Of a stretch of DNA of 64,000 nucleotides, positions 54,627 to 63,839 are shown piece after piece. The notes beneath the pieces were generated by a model. That model worked only from the letters and a program-made list of their open reading frames with translations, did no database searches and was not told the DNA's origin. Position numbers and translations under genes: made by a program. Each line of letters begins with the position of its first letter. Position 1 is the first letter of the stretch. Source of the DNA: CAYSYM01 sp964435115. GTDB taxonomy: Bacteria > Chloroflexota > UBA6077 > CF-72. The stretch lies in NCBI GenBank assembly GCA_964435115.1, contig CAYSYM010000001.1:62001-126000 (forward strand), given 5' to 3'.

Positions 54627-55523
54627 GTGGACGCCGCGCGCACCCCGGCCGGCAATACGGGCGTGGGCTACGACCTGAGCGTGTGCTGCTCCTGCTACCG
54701 TGAGGGGCTGACCGCGACGGATCCCCCCTGCCCGCGCGAGTGGGTCAAGATCGCCGCGGACGGCGTCATCTACAACGCGAAGCCAGGCGGGTTGGCTGCC
54801 GCGACGGATGAGGAGGACCTCGCCTTCGACGCCTGGGCAGACCAGGCGTGCGTGCATCCGCGGATGCGCGTCTTCGACGAGTACGTTGGTCAACTGGGTA
54901 CCACGGGCCACCTGCTGCGCCTGATGCGCCAGCTCGGCCCGGAGGCCTTCCCTCACCTGTTCCCGTGGTGGGGGAGCGCAGGCGCGCTGCCTGCGGCAGC
55001 AGCGCGCGCCGCCCTCGACGAGGTACGGCTGCTGCGTGAAGCGCTCCCATCGGTCACGTACGACGTGCACACCCTGGTCGAGACCACGAGCGGCTACGAG
55101 ACGTACTCCGCCGTGAACGACGAAACAGCCCAGATCATGTGGTCTGCCAACGGAGCGGGCGCACGGGTCAGCCGCGATGGGTTCCAGATCACGCAGCGCA
55201 CGCCGCATCTGGCCACGAAGTCGCCGGAGCTGGTCTTTGCCGCGCGCCGCTTCGAGACTCGCGAGGTCGGATGGGACGCCACGCCGCCCGCACCGCGCGC
55301 CGTCGTCGAGTACCGCGCTCTGGACTCGGGACAGTCCTGCACCCTCGCGTTCTCGCTGCCGCCCTGGGGCGCTGGGCCGACATCGGGCCCCCGCCGGTAC
55401 GAGCTGCGGTACGCGCGACGCGCCGCGACGGAGGTGTCGCCGGAGTGCGAGCGCCACCTGGACCTGATCGAGCGCGGGCTCGAAGCCGCGCTCGGCGTCG
55501 GCAACCCGCTTCTGCTCCACTAG
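54627..55523 (+). CDS. Hypothetical protein
   Basis: 298 residues from GTG 54627. Not recognised. The N-terminus has a Cys cluster (SVCCSCYREG, then PPCPREW and later QACVHPRM) that could bind a metal. The C-terminal half looks beta-rich (VVEYRALDSGQSCTLAFSLP). No signal peptide or membrane segment. It lies between mobile fragments, so it could be accessory. Confidence 0.55.
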   Translation: MDAARTPAGNTGVGYDLSVCCSCYREGLTATDPPCPREWVKIAADGVIYNAKPGGLAAATDEEDLAFDAWADQACVHPRMRVFDEYVGQLGTTGHLLRLMRQLGPEAFPHLFPWWGSAGALPAAAARAALDEVRLLREALPSVTYDVHTLVETTSGYETYSAVNDETAQIMWSANGAGARVSRDGFQITQRTPHLATKSPELVFAARRFETREVGWDATPPAPRAVVEYRALDSGQSCTLAFSLPPWGAGPTSGPRRYELRYARRAATEVSPECERHLDLIERGLEAALGVGNPLLLH

Positions 55524-55594
55524 CCTCTCAGGCCACGAGTGAGCGGAGGCGCGAGCGCGACCGCCCAGCGGGCGTACCCGAAGAAGGGTGGTGA

Positions 55595-56948
55595 TCAGCC
55601 AGCCACGGGCAGGGAGCTGAGGGGCTGGCCGCTGAGGGCGTGGCAGCGCAGGTGCAGGATGGCGCGGGCGCCGGGCTCGCTCCAGCGCATGCCGGCCCGC
55701 TTGAGGCGCTGCTGCACCAGGTGCTTGGCGGCGCCCTCCACCGCGCTGGAGCCCACCGGCAGCCCCGCGCGGCGGAAGCGGAGGTAGGCCATCCGCGCCG
55801 CGTTGGCCGCGAAGAAGCCCCGCTCCCGGCGCAGCACCTGCCGCGCGTCCGCCGTGGCCGCCCGCGCCTGGCGCAGGAAGGCCCGCAGCGCGGTCGGCCC
55901 GTGGTGCCAGAGCCGATGGGTCGCCTGCTCTGCCCAGGCGGCAGCCTCCGGCGAACCCACCCCATGCAGGACTTTGGCCAGATCCCAGAGGTGTTCGCTC
56001 GCGTGGTACCAGTCGACGATCTCCGTGCGCTCCGTCCCGAAGACGGCGGCGGCCTCGTGCCAGATCCACGTGGCGCCATCCCCGAGCATCACCACCGGCC
56101 GCAGCACCGCCTCGTGCCCACCGCCATCGGCGGCGGTGCCGTGCCAGGCGACCACGTCGAGCGCCCCGCGGCGCGCGGCCTCGGTGCCCAGGCGGCGCGC
56201 GAAGGGGGCGGCCTTCTCCCGCGCCGCTACGTAGCTGGGCGCCTGCAGGTGGGCGTCATCGAGCGGGCGGGACCCGTCCGCGCTGCGCCCTCGTTCGGAA
56301 GCCCAGCCGCTGACGATGCCCAGCTTGACCTCGTGCCAGGGGCTGCCGTCCTTGCCGCGATCCCGATACCGCACCAGGACCCCATCCGTCTCCACCACCA
56401 GCCGGCCGGGCCGCGACATCGGCGCTTCAGGGGCGCCTGGTGGGCCTGGACGTACGCCATGGCGTGCTGCTGTACCCCCTCCAGTTCGGTCCCCACCCGC
56501 TCGGCGTGGGTGCGCAGCGTCTCGGTGCCCAGGGCCACGCCACCCAACTCCGCCAGCACGGCGGCCGCCTCAGCGCAGGGGGCCAGCCCCGCCAGGTGCG
56601 CCGCCCAGCGCGCCAGGCCCTCGCTGGTGCGCTGCCAGGCCGCCAGCCCCAGCGTCTGGTCGGCCCCGCTCCAGGTGCGCCCACAGCCTGCACAGCGGTA
56701 GCGGGTGCGGAGCACCACCAGGAGGCCGAGGCGGGTGTGCACCGTCCGGGGACGCCAGCGATGGGCGGGGCACCCCCGCCCACAGCCCGGGCAGCGCCCG
56801 CGGGCACGGCCCGCCAGGCGTCCAGCACGCCCTGCTCGTGCACCTCCAGCGACGCCTCGCGGTGCACGCGCACGTGGGCCGCCAAGCGGTGGGCGAAGGC
56901 TTCCACCGCCGGTACGATCTGCGGCGGAAGGTCAGCGAGGTCAAGCAT
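55595..56948 (-). mobile_element. ISKra4-like transposase with two frame breaks
   Basis: Three frames read in series from ATG 56948: LPPQIVPAVEAFAHRLAAHV and EGVLDAWRAV; then RCPGCGRGCPAHRW, RYRCAGCGRTWSG and LGTETLRTHAERV; then MSRPGRLVVETDGVLV to the end, with VVMLGDGATWIW, IVDWYHASEHLWDLAKVL and GSSAVEGAAKHLVQQRLKR. Zinc-finger cysteines followed by D...D...E of this form match ISKra4/UPF0236-type transposases. Frame changes near 56803 and 56430 both need one extra base. This is either an inactive copy, a consensus error or frameshift-dependent expression. A 13-bp perfect inverted repeat lies at 56965-56996 just upstream. Confidence 0.78.
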
Positions 56949-57308
56949 CGGACCGGGCCTTCCTCGCCCCGTCGCTGGACCAACAGCGACGGGGCGTCTC
57001 GTTCAGGATCCCGCGACGCTATCGCCCCGCCCCACCGCCCCGGTAGCCCTGCCATTCTCCGGGTGCACCCGGAGGCCAGGCAGGGGTTCCAAGCGGGCTA
57101 TATGTCATATATAATTGGCGCTCTAGGCTCCGCGTACCCGTCTGGCGAGGAGACTATCCGCCTGAAGCAGCCGCTGCCGCTGGTCGTGCGCCACGTGCCC
57201 CACCAGCCGGGGGTGGACCTGCCCAGGCGCTTCGTCGACGTGCTGCGCGACGGCCTGGGCCGATGGCGAACGGGACCGTCAGCACGTGATGACGTGGGGG
57301 GGGCGAGA
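56949..57308 (+). promoter_or_regulatory. Promoter region of the M20-like gene
   Basis: A 13-bp hairpin (56965-56977 with 56984-56996, loop GACCAA) borders the transposase element. Further on, a notably AT-rich island in this GC-rich DNA has TATAAT at 57110-57115, with TTCCAA at 57087-57092 as a 17-base-spaced -35 candidate. The leader to the hydrolase start would be about 190 bases. No gene is recognised in this stretch. Confidence 0.5.
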
Positions 57309-58664
57309 ATGGTCGCGATAGACGAGGCACAGGACACCGGAGGGCCGGGACTAGCGGAGCTCCACGAACGGCTCGACACGCTGGTGGACGGCGACGAGCT
57401 GACACGAATGACGCTGGAGATGGTGGACATCCCCAGCCCCACCGGCAAGGAGGAGCCGTTCGCGCGGTACCTCGGCCAGCGCTTCACCGAGCTGGGCATG
57501 GAGGTGAAGTACCAGGAGGTGGAGCCGGGTCGGCCGAACATGATTGCCACCCTCCGCGGCCGCGGGGGCGGGCCGTCCCTCATGTTCAACGGCCACATGG
57601 ATACCACCACCGTGGGTGACGAGCCCGGGCTGCAAATGGGCCAGCGCAACCGGTCGGGCATCCTGGACGGCGAGTGGATCTACGGGAACGGCTGCTCCAA
57701 CATGAAGGCCGCCTTCCCCGCCTACTATGGCGCGATCAAGGCCCTGCAGCGGGCGGACATGCCGTTGAGGGGTGACGTCGTCGTCGCCGCGGTTGTCGGA
57801 GAGATCGAGAAGGCGCCGATCGACCAGTACCAGGGCTGTGAGTTCCGAGGGGGTGGCACCGGCACCCGCTGGCTGGTGATGCAGGGGGCCACCTCCGACC
57901 TCGCGATCATCGGCGAGCCCACCGGCCTCAGGGTGCAGCCCGGGAATACCGGGTACCTGTTCATCAAGCTCGCCACCTTCGGCGTCACCCAGCACACGTG
58001 GAGCAAGGAGAACGGGATCGACGCGCTCGCCAAGATGCGCCGAGTCATGGATCGGCTGGAGGAGTGGGAGCCGCTGTATGAACGACGGCACCCGCACCCG
58101 CTGATGAAGCCGCGCGTGGGCATCTCCGCGATCCAGGCTGGCTTCCCGTACAAGCCATCTCTCTGCCCGGCGCCCTACTGTTACCTCTACATCCATGTGA
58201 CGATGGTGCCGCGGACCAACATCAACAGCGTCAAACACGAGATCCAGGACATCCTGGACGACCTAGCCCGAGACGACCCGGAGTTCAAGAGCGAGGTTGA
58301 GATCTACCTGGCTCGCAATGGCTACGAGGTGCCGCTGGAGCATCCATTGGTCCAAGCCGTGGAGCAGGCCCACCGGTCAGTGCTCCGCGGCGAGCCGATC
58401 TACCCGGAGGCGTACCGCTACTCCGTCTCGAGCGATGGCTCCACGCTCGACGAGTACGGCATACCCGCCATCACCTACGGGCCCGGCGGCATGAACCGGC
58501 AGCGTCAGTACAGCATGTACGACCGGGAGCTGGGGGAAATCCTGAGCGTGCGCAACCTGGTGGACTGCACCAAGGTCTACGCAGCGGCCGCCGCTGACCT
58601 ATGTTCACGCGATCGGCAGGCATGGCTCGCGAGCACGGCTCGCTTTCAACCGTTCCAGGCGTAG
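57309..58664 (+). CDS. M20-family (ArgE/DapE/CPG2-like) metal-hydrolase-like protein
   Basis: 451 residues from ATG 57309; upstream codons in frame run into IS sequence. Family blocks: MFNGHMDTTTVGD (H96, D98), IYGNGCSNMKAAF, GEIEKAP (E165, E167), IIGEPTGL (E203) and AITYGPGG. In the second block the bridging metal ligand, normally Asp in D-M-K-G-G, is Asn131, and after GPGG the usual His (AHxxxE) is missing (MNRQRQYSMYDRE). It may have altered metal chemistry or non-hydrolytic function. It precedes a NitT/TauT-type transporter, whose substrate it might process. Confidence 0.8.
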   Translation: MVAIDEAQDTGGPGLAELHERLDTLVDGDELTRMTLEMVDIPSPTGKEEPFARYLGQRFTELGMEVKYQEVEPGRPNMIATLRGRGGGPSLMFNGHMDTTTVGDEPGLQMGQRNRSGILDGEWIYGNGCSNMKAAFPAYYGAIKALQRADMPLRGDVVVAAVVGEIEKAPIDQYQGCEFRGGGTGTRWLVMQGATSDLAIIGEPTGLRVQPGNTGYLFIKLATFGVTQHTWSKENGIDALAKMRRVMDRLEEWEPLYERRHPHPLMKPRVGISAIQAGFPYKPSLCPAPYCYLYIHVTMVPRTNINSVKHEIQDILDDLARDDPEFKSEVEIYLARNGYEVPLEHPLVQAVEQAHRSVLRGEPIYPEAYRYSVSSDGSTLDEYGIPAITYGPGGMNRQRQYSMYDRELGEILSVRNLVDCTKVYAAAAADLCSRDRQAWLASTARFQPFQA

Positions 58665-58724
58665 AGGGCCGCGCAGTGCGGCACCGGGGCGACCTCCACA
58701 TCCACCTGAGGGAGGGACACGGCT

Positions 58725-59879
58725 GTGGCTTCAGTGAACGAGAGGGTTGAAACGAGGACCCGGCGGGACTTCATCCGATGGACCGGACTCGCGTCCGGGA
58801 TACTGGTCGGGCTACCCCTTCTGAGCGCCTGCCAGCAGGCAGCGCCGGCCCCGGCGCCGACCGCGGCACCCACGGCTGCGCCGAAGCCCGCCACCGCACC
58901 AGTGGCGCCGACCGCACCCCCGGCCGCGGCCAAGCCCACCACCGCGCCGACGGTCGCACCCACCCTGCCGGTTGTGCGCACCCAGGGGCTGTCCGAGGGC
59001 ATGAACTCCGTGCTGGTGAAGACGATGCAGCTGTCCGGCATCGCCGAGAAGAATGGCTTCCGCGTGGAGCCCATTACCACCACCGAGGAGGCGGCGGTCC
59101 AGCAGTTCCTGCAGCGCAACTCGGACGTCTCCACAGATGCCGAGCTGCTGGGGGTGGCCACCTGGCGCAACGAGGGGCGGAAGATCGTCGCCTTCACGCC
59201 CTCCCTCAACAACTTCATGGTGATCCTGGCCAAGAAGGACTCGCCGTACAACAGCGTGACCGACCTCAAGGGCAAACGCCTGGGCCAGATCGGTCTCAAC
59301 TCAGGCATGACCACGACCTTCGCGGTGCTGATGCGGCGTATCTACAACCTGGATTACCAGAAGGATTTCCAGCTCGTTCAGGCCTCCGCAGCGGCACTGA
59401 TCCCACTGCTGGATCGGGGTGACATCGACGCGACGATGCTATTCGACCCATTCGTCACCCGGGCGCTGATCGACGGGCAGGTGAAGGTCATCTACGGCCC
59501 GTACTCGGAGGAATGGAGGAAGGCGACCGGCGCCCCGATTTCGTTGACCGTGACAGCGGCCTACGAGGACTGGATCATGGCGAACAAGGCCACGGCCAGG
59601 AACGTGGCCAGGGCTGTGCAGGAGACGGCGGCCTGGATTCCCAAGAACCTGAACATCTTCGACCAGCCGGAGATCCAGAAGATCACCGAGGTCAGCGACC
59701 CGAACACGCTCGCCTTGCTCAAGCAGCGCGTCACCGAGCTGGGTATCTTCAACGTATCCTGGGACGCAGCGGCGCAGAAGGCCCACCAGGAGTTCATTCA
59801 GATCGCCGCCCAGAGCAAGGTGGTGATCGACAAGGACCCGGGCGGTACCGTGGTCGACCTGGCGACCTTCGCCGCCTAA
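58725..59879 (+). CDS. ABC transporter substrate-binding lipoprotein, NitT/TauT (SsuA/THI5) type
   Basis: 384 residues from GTG 58725 (GGGAGGG upstream). N-terminus RTRRDFIRWTGLASGILVGL with LLSAC combines a twin-arginine-like motif and a lipobox. A 45-residue Ala/Pro/Thr linker follows. The mature domain has SVTDLKGKRLGQIGLNSGMT, LLDRGDIDATMLFDPFVTRA and TAAYEDWIMANKATARNVAR, typical of the SsuA/TauA/NMT1 fold. Ligand unknown. First gene of the transporter operon. Confidence 0.88.
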   Translation: MASVNERVETRTRRDFIRWTGLASGILVGLPLLSACQQAAPAPAPTAAPTAAPKPATAPVAPTAPPAAAKPTTAPTVAPTLPVVRTQGLSEGMNSVLVKTMQLSGIAEKNGFRVEPITTTEEAAVQQFLQRNSDVSTDAELLGVATWRNEGRKIVAFTPSLNNFMVILAKKDSPYNSVTDLKGKRLGQIGLNSGMTTTFAVLMRRIYNLDYQKDFQLVQASAAALIPLLDRGDIDATMLFDPFVTRALIDGQVKVIYGPYSEEWRKATGAPISLTVTAAYEDWIMANKATARNVARAVQETAAWIPKNLNIFDQPEIQKITEVSDPNTLALLKQRVTELGIFNVSWDAAAQKAHQEFIQIAAQSKVVIDKDPGGTVVDLATFAA

Positions 59880-59979
59880 CACCGGTGGGGACAGCCGGCA
59901 GCGCGGCCTGTCCCCATCCGCACCCCACCGCTGTGAGCGCAGCTGAGCAGCGGCTGGCGCGGGGGAGGCAAGCACTCGG

Positions 59980-60792
59980 GTGACCCAGTCAGTGGCTGTC
60001 TCGGCCGCACCGCGCCCGCGCGTCGCGCCGGGCGAGTGGCTCACGCTGCTCCTACCCGTGGCGTCGGTGCTGCTCTTCCTGGCCCTGTGGAGCGTATCCA
60101 CGCTCTTCTCACGCTTCATGCCCTCGCCCACGGACACGCTGCGGGCGATCCAGACGGACCTGGTGGACCCGGAGACGTATCGCCACCTGTGGGTGTCCGT
60201 CGTCCGCGCCGTCGTCGGGGTGGGGCTTGCCATGCTGGTGGGCGTGGCTGTGGGCGTCCTCATGGGGTACCACCGCTACCTGGCGGCCTTCTTCGGGCTG
60301 TACGTCTCGGTGGGCCTCACCATCCCCAGCCTGGCGTGGGCGTTCATCGCGCTCCTGCTGTTCGGCCCGAGCGAGGCGGGGGTCTACTTCGCCACCGCCA
60401 TCGTGGTGTACCCCTTCGTGGCGGTGCACGTGTGGGAGGGGGTGAAGGCCCTGGATACCGGCCTGCTGGAGATGGCGCGCGTGTTCCGCGCGCCGCGCTG
60501 GCAGACCATCCGGGACGTGGTCCTCCCCGGCCTGATGCCGTACCTGACGGGCGCCGCCCGCAACGCGTTCGCGCTGGGGTGGAAGATCGTGATCGTGGCC
60601 GAGATCTTCGGCCGCACGAACGGGATTGGCTACCAGTACCACTTCTGGTACACCCAGTTCCGGATGGGCCAGGTGCTCGCCTGGGCGGTGCTGTTCATTC
60701 TCCTGGTCACGGTCTTCGAATATGTGATCCTGCAGCGGCTGGAAGCACGCCTCTTCCGCTGGCGATCGGCGGTCGGGGCGGCAAGCACGTAG
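59980..60792 (+). CDS. ABC permease 1, NitT/TauT type
   Basis: 270 residues from GTG 59980. Six hydrophobic segments; the EAA loop is EMARVFRAPRWQTIRDVVLPGLMPYLTGAARNAF (coupling helix to the ATPase). AFALGWKIVIVAEIFGRTNGIGYQ is typical of SsuC/TauC permeases. It is followed by the ATPase gene after 20 bases. Confidence 0.9.
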   Translation: MTQSVAVSAAPRPRVAPGEWLTLLLPVASVLLFLALWSVSTLFSRFMPSPTDTLRAIQTDLVDPETYRHLWVSVVRAVVGVGLAMLVGVAVGVLMGYHRYLAAFFGLYVSVGLTIPSLAWAFIALLLFGPSEAGVYFATAIVVYPFVAVHVWEGVKALDTGLLEMARVFRAPRWQTIRDVVLPGLMPYLTGAARNAFALGWKIVIVAEIFGRTNGIGYQYHFWYTQFRMGQVLAWAVLFILLVTVFEYVILQRLEARLFRWRSAVGAAST

Positions 60793-60812
60793 CTCATCAG
60801 AGGTAGGGTTCC

Positions 60813-61688
60813 TTGACCCAGCACCACTACATCGTCCTCGAGGACGTTTCGCACTGGTATGGCGACCTGCACGCCTTGGAGGACGTGACGCTCTCCGTGC
60901 AGGCGGGCGAGTTCGCCACCATCATCGGCCCGAGTGGGTGCGGGAAGAGCACGCTGCTCACGATCCTGAGCGGATTGATTCGTCCCAGCCAGGGGCGGGT
61001 GCTGGTAGGAGGGAAGGACCTGTACGCCAGCCGCTCCAATGCGATCCGGGTGGGCTACATCTTTCAGGAGCCGCGGCTGCTGCCGTGGAAGACGGTCCGC
61101 GAGAACGTCCTGTTCGCGCTCCGGTCGAGCGGCATCCCGCCCGTCGAGTGGGACGAGAGGGTGGACCACCACCTCGCGCAGGTCGGGCTGCAGGACTTCA
61201 AGGACGCGTGGCCGCTCACGCTCTCTGGCGGCATGCGCCAGCGGGTATCCATCGCCCGCACCCTGGCGATTGACCCGACGTACATCCTGATGGATGAGCC
61301 GTACAGCACGCTGGATGAGATGACGGCGCGCGTGGCGCGCGAGGACCTGTTGCGACTGTGGCGGGAGACCCGTAAGACGATCATCTTCATCACGCACTCC
61401 ATCAGCGAGGCCGTGTTCATGTCTGACCGCGTGTACTTCATGACCCCCCGGCCAGGCAGCATCTTCCGGCGGCTGTCGATCGACGTGCCCCGCCCACGCG
61501 ACTACGAGAGCCTGGACCTGGCACGGATCGAAGCGGATGTGGTGAAGGAGGTGCTCGCGGAGTGGGGCTACTCCTCCCGCGACCAGGGGCCGCACGCGGT
61601 AGGGCCCTCCCCAGGACCGCACGTGGCGCAGCCCGAGTCGGTGCGGCCGGGGGTGGGGATCGCTCCCCTGCCTCCGGCCGGAGCGTGA
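60813..61688 (+). CDS. ABC transporter ATPase, NitT/TauT type
   Basis: 291 residues from TTG 60813 (AGAGGTAGGG upstream). Walker A GPSGCGKST, Q-loop YIFQEPRLLPWKTV, signature LSGGMRQRVSIARTLA, Walker B YILMDEPYSTLDE and switch His in ITHSISEAV. A C-terminal tail of about 35 residues is Pro/Gly-rich. It serves the two permeases on either side. Confidence 0.93.
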   Translation: MTQHHYIVLEDVSHWYGDLHALEDVTLSVQAGEFATIIGPSGCGKSTLLTILSGLIRPSQGRVLVGGKDLYASRSNAIRVGYIFQEPRLLPWKTVRENVLFALRSSGIPPVEWDERVDHHLAQVGLQDFKDAWPLTLSGGMRQRVSIARTLAIDPTYILMDEPYSTLDEMTARVAREDLLRLWRETRKTIIFITHSISEAVFMSDRVYFMTPRPGSIFRRLSIDVPRPRDYESLDLARIEADVVKEVLAEWGYSSRDQGPHAVGPSPGPHVAQPESVRPGVGIAPLPPAGA

Positions 61689-61692
61689 GGCG

Positions 61693-62511
61693 ATGGGCAC
61701 CGCCGGGGCTGTGGCCGGCCGAGCGACCGGTCCGCCGCCCACCCGCACGGGGGTCGAGGTGCCAGCCATCGTGTTCCGGGCGCTCGCGATTGCCGTGTTC
61801 GCCCTCGTGTGGGAGGTCGGTGCCCGTTCCCTGCCGGAGGGGCTGCTGCCCGGCCCAGCCCGCGTGGCGCAGCAGTTTCTCGCCAATCTGGCTGACGGGG
61901 ACACCTACTTTCAGGTGCTGGTCACGCTCAAGCGGGTGCTCATCGGCTTCGCGGTCTCGTTCGCCCTGGGCACGGTGATCGGGGTCGCGATGGCCCTGAG
62001 CCGGATCGCCGCGGGCCTGTTCAAGCCCTGGGTGATGGTCGGCCTGGCGATCCCCGGGCCGCTGGCGGCAATCATCGGCGTCTTGTTCTTCGGCTTGTCG
62101 GAGGTCGGTGCGCTGGCAGCATTGGTTTCGGTGGTGTTCCCGTTCGTCGTGATCCCCGTGTGGAACGGAGCACGTGGCGCTGATCCGAGGCTGTTCCAGA
62201 TGGCGCAGGTCTTCCGTGTTGCGGGCTGGGAGATGATTCGCGCGGTGGTCATCCCGCAGATCATGCCGTCCATCATCGCCGGGGGACGGGTGGGCTTCGC
62301 ACTCGCCTGGAAGCTGGTGGTGATCATCGAGAGCATCTCGCAGCAGGACGGCGTAGGGCGGCAGCTCTACAACGCCTTTCAGTTCGTCAACATGAGCAAG
62401 GTGATCGCCTGGATGCTGGCCTTCTCCCTGGTCATGCTGGCGATCGAGGCTTTCGTGCTGCGTCCGAGCGAGCGCTACTTACTACGCTGGCGCCGTGACG
62501 CCGCGCTGTAG
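61693..62511 (+). CDS. ABC permease 2, NitT/TauT type
   Basis: 272 residues from ATG 61693, 4 bases after the ATPase stop. Six hydrophobic segments. The EAA-like loop reads FQMAQVFRVAGWEMIRAVVIPQIMPSIIAGGRVGFALAWK, the same layout as permease 1, so the transporter probably forms a permease heterodimer. The two permeases are clearly related in the region LAW-K-VVIIES/IVIVAEI. Confidence 0.9.
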   Translation: MGTAGAVAGRATGPPPTRTGVEVPAIVFRALAIAVFALVWEVGARSLPEGLLPGPARVAQQFLANLADGDTYFQVLVTLKRVLIGFAVSFALGTVIGVAMALSRIAAGLFKPWVMVGLAIPGPLAAIIGVLFFGLSEVGALAALVSVVFPFVVIPVWNGARGADPRLFQMAQVFRVAGWEMIRAVVIPQIMPSIIAGGRVGFALAWKLVVIIESISQQDGVGRQLYNAFQFVNMSKVIAWMLAFSLVMLAIEAFVLRPSERYLLRWRRDAAL

Positions 62512-62644
62512 CGCAGGGGGCGCCCCGGCGCGCTGGATCGGCCCGCCACGTCGGCAAGCACTCGGGCAGTGAAGCGCGACCCGGTGGCAGGCGCGCGCGT
62601 TCCACCCCCACCGCGCGCCGGAGCACCGCTGGTTGTGCCGGAGT

Positions 62645-63631
62645 TCAATACTGGTCGAACAACCGCTGCAGGCCGCCGTGGGCCTGCGTTCGGGTCAGTC
62701 CCAGCGCCAGCAGCACGCGCGCCTTCTGGGCGCTCAATGTGTCGCCGTGGACAAAGCCGTCGACACTCTCCTCCCGTGGTACCCGCCCGCCACCGCCCCG
62801 ATTCACCAGCACGACCGGAACGCCACGCGCCACGGCCTCCGCGAGGGCTGGCACCTGGTTCCGGTGGGGCTTGCCGCTGTAGGAGAAGCCACTGACGACG
62901 AGCCCGCGTGCTCCCGCCTCCACGAAGGCGCGGACCGCCACGCCGTCCGCGCCCGCGTACGTCGCCACGATGTCTACGCGTGGCACTTCGGCGGGCAGGC
63001 TGTCGGCGGCAAACTCGGAACCGACCGTGTGCCGCCGCGTGGGCGCGCGGTAGAAGCTCACCTGGTCGTCTTCCACCGAACCGAGCAACCCCAGCCCGCC
63101 TGACACGAATCCGCTCGGCCGCTGGTTGGTCTTCGTAACCTCGCGGGCGCTGTGGATCTCCTCGTTCAGGACAAGGAGCACACCCTTCCCCTTCGCCTCA
63201 GGTGCAGCGGCAACGCGCACCGCGTCGAGCAGGTTTCGGTCCCCGTCGTTCCCGATCGTCGTGTGCTTGCGCTGAGAGCAGGCGAGGACGACCGGCTTCT
63301 CGCTGCCGACCGTCAGGTGCAGGAAGTAGGCGGTCTCCTCGGCGGTGAACGTCCCATGGGTGACGACGACGCCGTCCACGTCGCTCCTCGCCACGCACTG
63401 GTTGACCGCGCGGCTGATCGCCAGCCAGTCAGCCGGCACGAAGGTCTCGGCCCCCTCTCGCAGCAGGTCGAGCACGCTGAGGCGAGCGTGGCGGGCCGGG
63501 CTGCTGGCGGGGTGCCGGACGCGGATGGCGGCGAGCACCTGGTCGACGCTCACCCGACCTGCTGGCGTGTTGGCAATGGTGCCGCCTGTGGCGACGATTG
63601 TGACCCGCGGCAGCGTGCGCGCCCCGCCCAT
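62645..63631 (-). CDS. Asparaginase-family amidohydrolase
   Basis: 328 residues from ATG 63631. The first signature VATGGTIANT (T15-G16-G17-T18) and K167 in EVTKTN are conserved. The second signature reads VVTHGTFTAEETAYFLHLTV: T91-H-G-T94 is intact but the catalytic Asp expected after T94 is Phe95. Asparaginases use Thr plus this Thr-Asp pair to hydrolyse Asn (or Gln) to the acid and ammonia. Without the Asp, substrate preference or activity may differ. No signal peptide is present, so cytoplasmic. Confidence 0.85.
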   Translation of the reverse strand: MGGARTLPRVTIVATGGTIANTPAGRVSVDQVLAAIRVRHPASSPARHARLSVLDLLREGAETFVPADWLAISRAVNQCVARSDVDGVVVTHGTFTAEETAYFLHLTVGSEKPVVLACSQRKHTTIGNDGDRNLLDAVRVAAAPEAKGKGVLLVLNEEIHSAREVTKTNQRPSGFVSGGLGLLGSVEDDQVSFYRAPTRRHTVGSEFAADSLPAEVPRVDIVATYAGADGVAVRAFVEAGARGLVVSGFSYSGKPHRNQVPALAEAVARGVPVVLVNRGGGGRVPREESVDGFVHGDTLSAQKARVLLALGLTRTQAHGGLQRLFDQY

Positions 63632-63638
63632 CGTGCGT

Positions 63639-63644
63639 ATTATA
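63639..63644 (-). promoter_or_regulatory. -10 element of the asparaginase-like gene, probably leaderless
   Basis: The minus strand reads TATAAT here, a perfect -10 hexamer in an AT-rich patch, only 7 bases before the ATG at 63631. Transcription would start at or next to the ATG, i.e. a leaderless mRNA. No good -35 is seen 17 bases upstream, and no Shine-Dalgarno lies before the ATG. Confidence 0.5.
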
Positions 63645-63839
63645 TTTACCTCGCGCTATCGTTGGGGTGGCGACTGAAGGGGCTCACGGGCTGCGGACGG
63701 CCAGCTCGCTTGGGTGGACACGGACGGGCCGGGGTGGCTACCCTTCGATCGTATACAGTAGTATGCCGCTGGATGGGCCGGGTGCCGGTGCGGCACGGTG
63801 GCTGTGAAGGTATCGGCTGAGCGGGAGGAGTCTGGGAGC

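Noticed and set aside
56316..57308. 331-codon N-terminal extension of the M20-like gene
   Set aside because: Runs antisense through the transposase element; family homology begins after ATG 57309.
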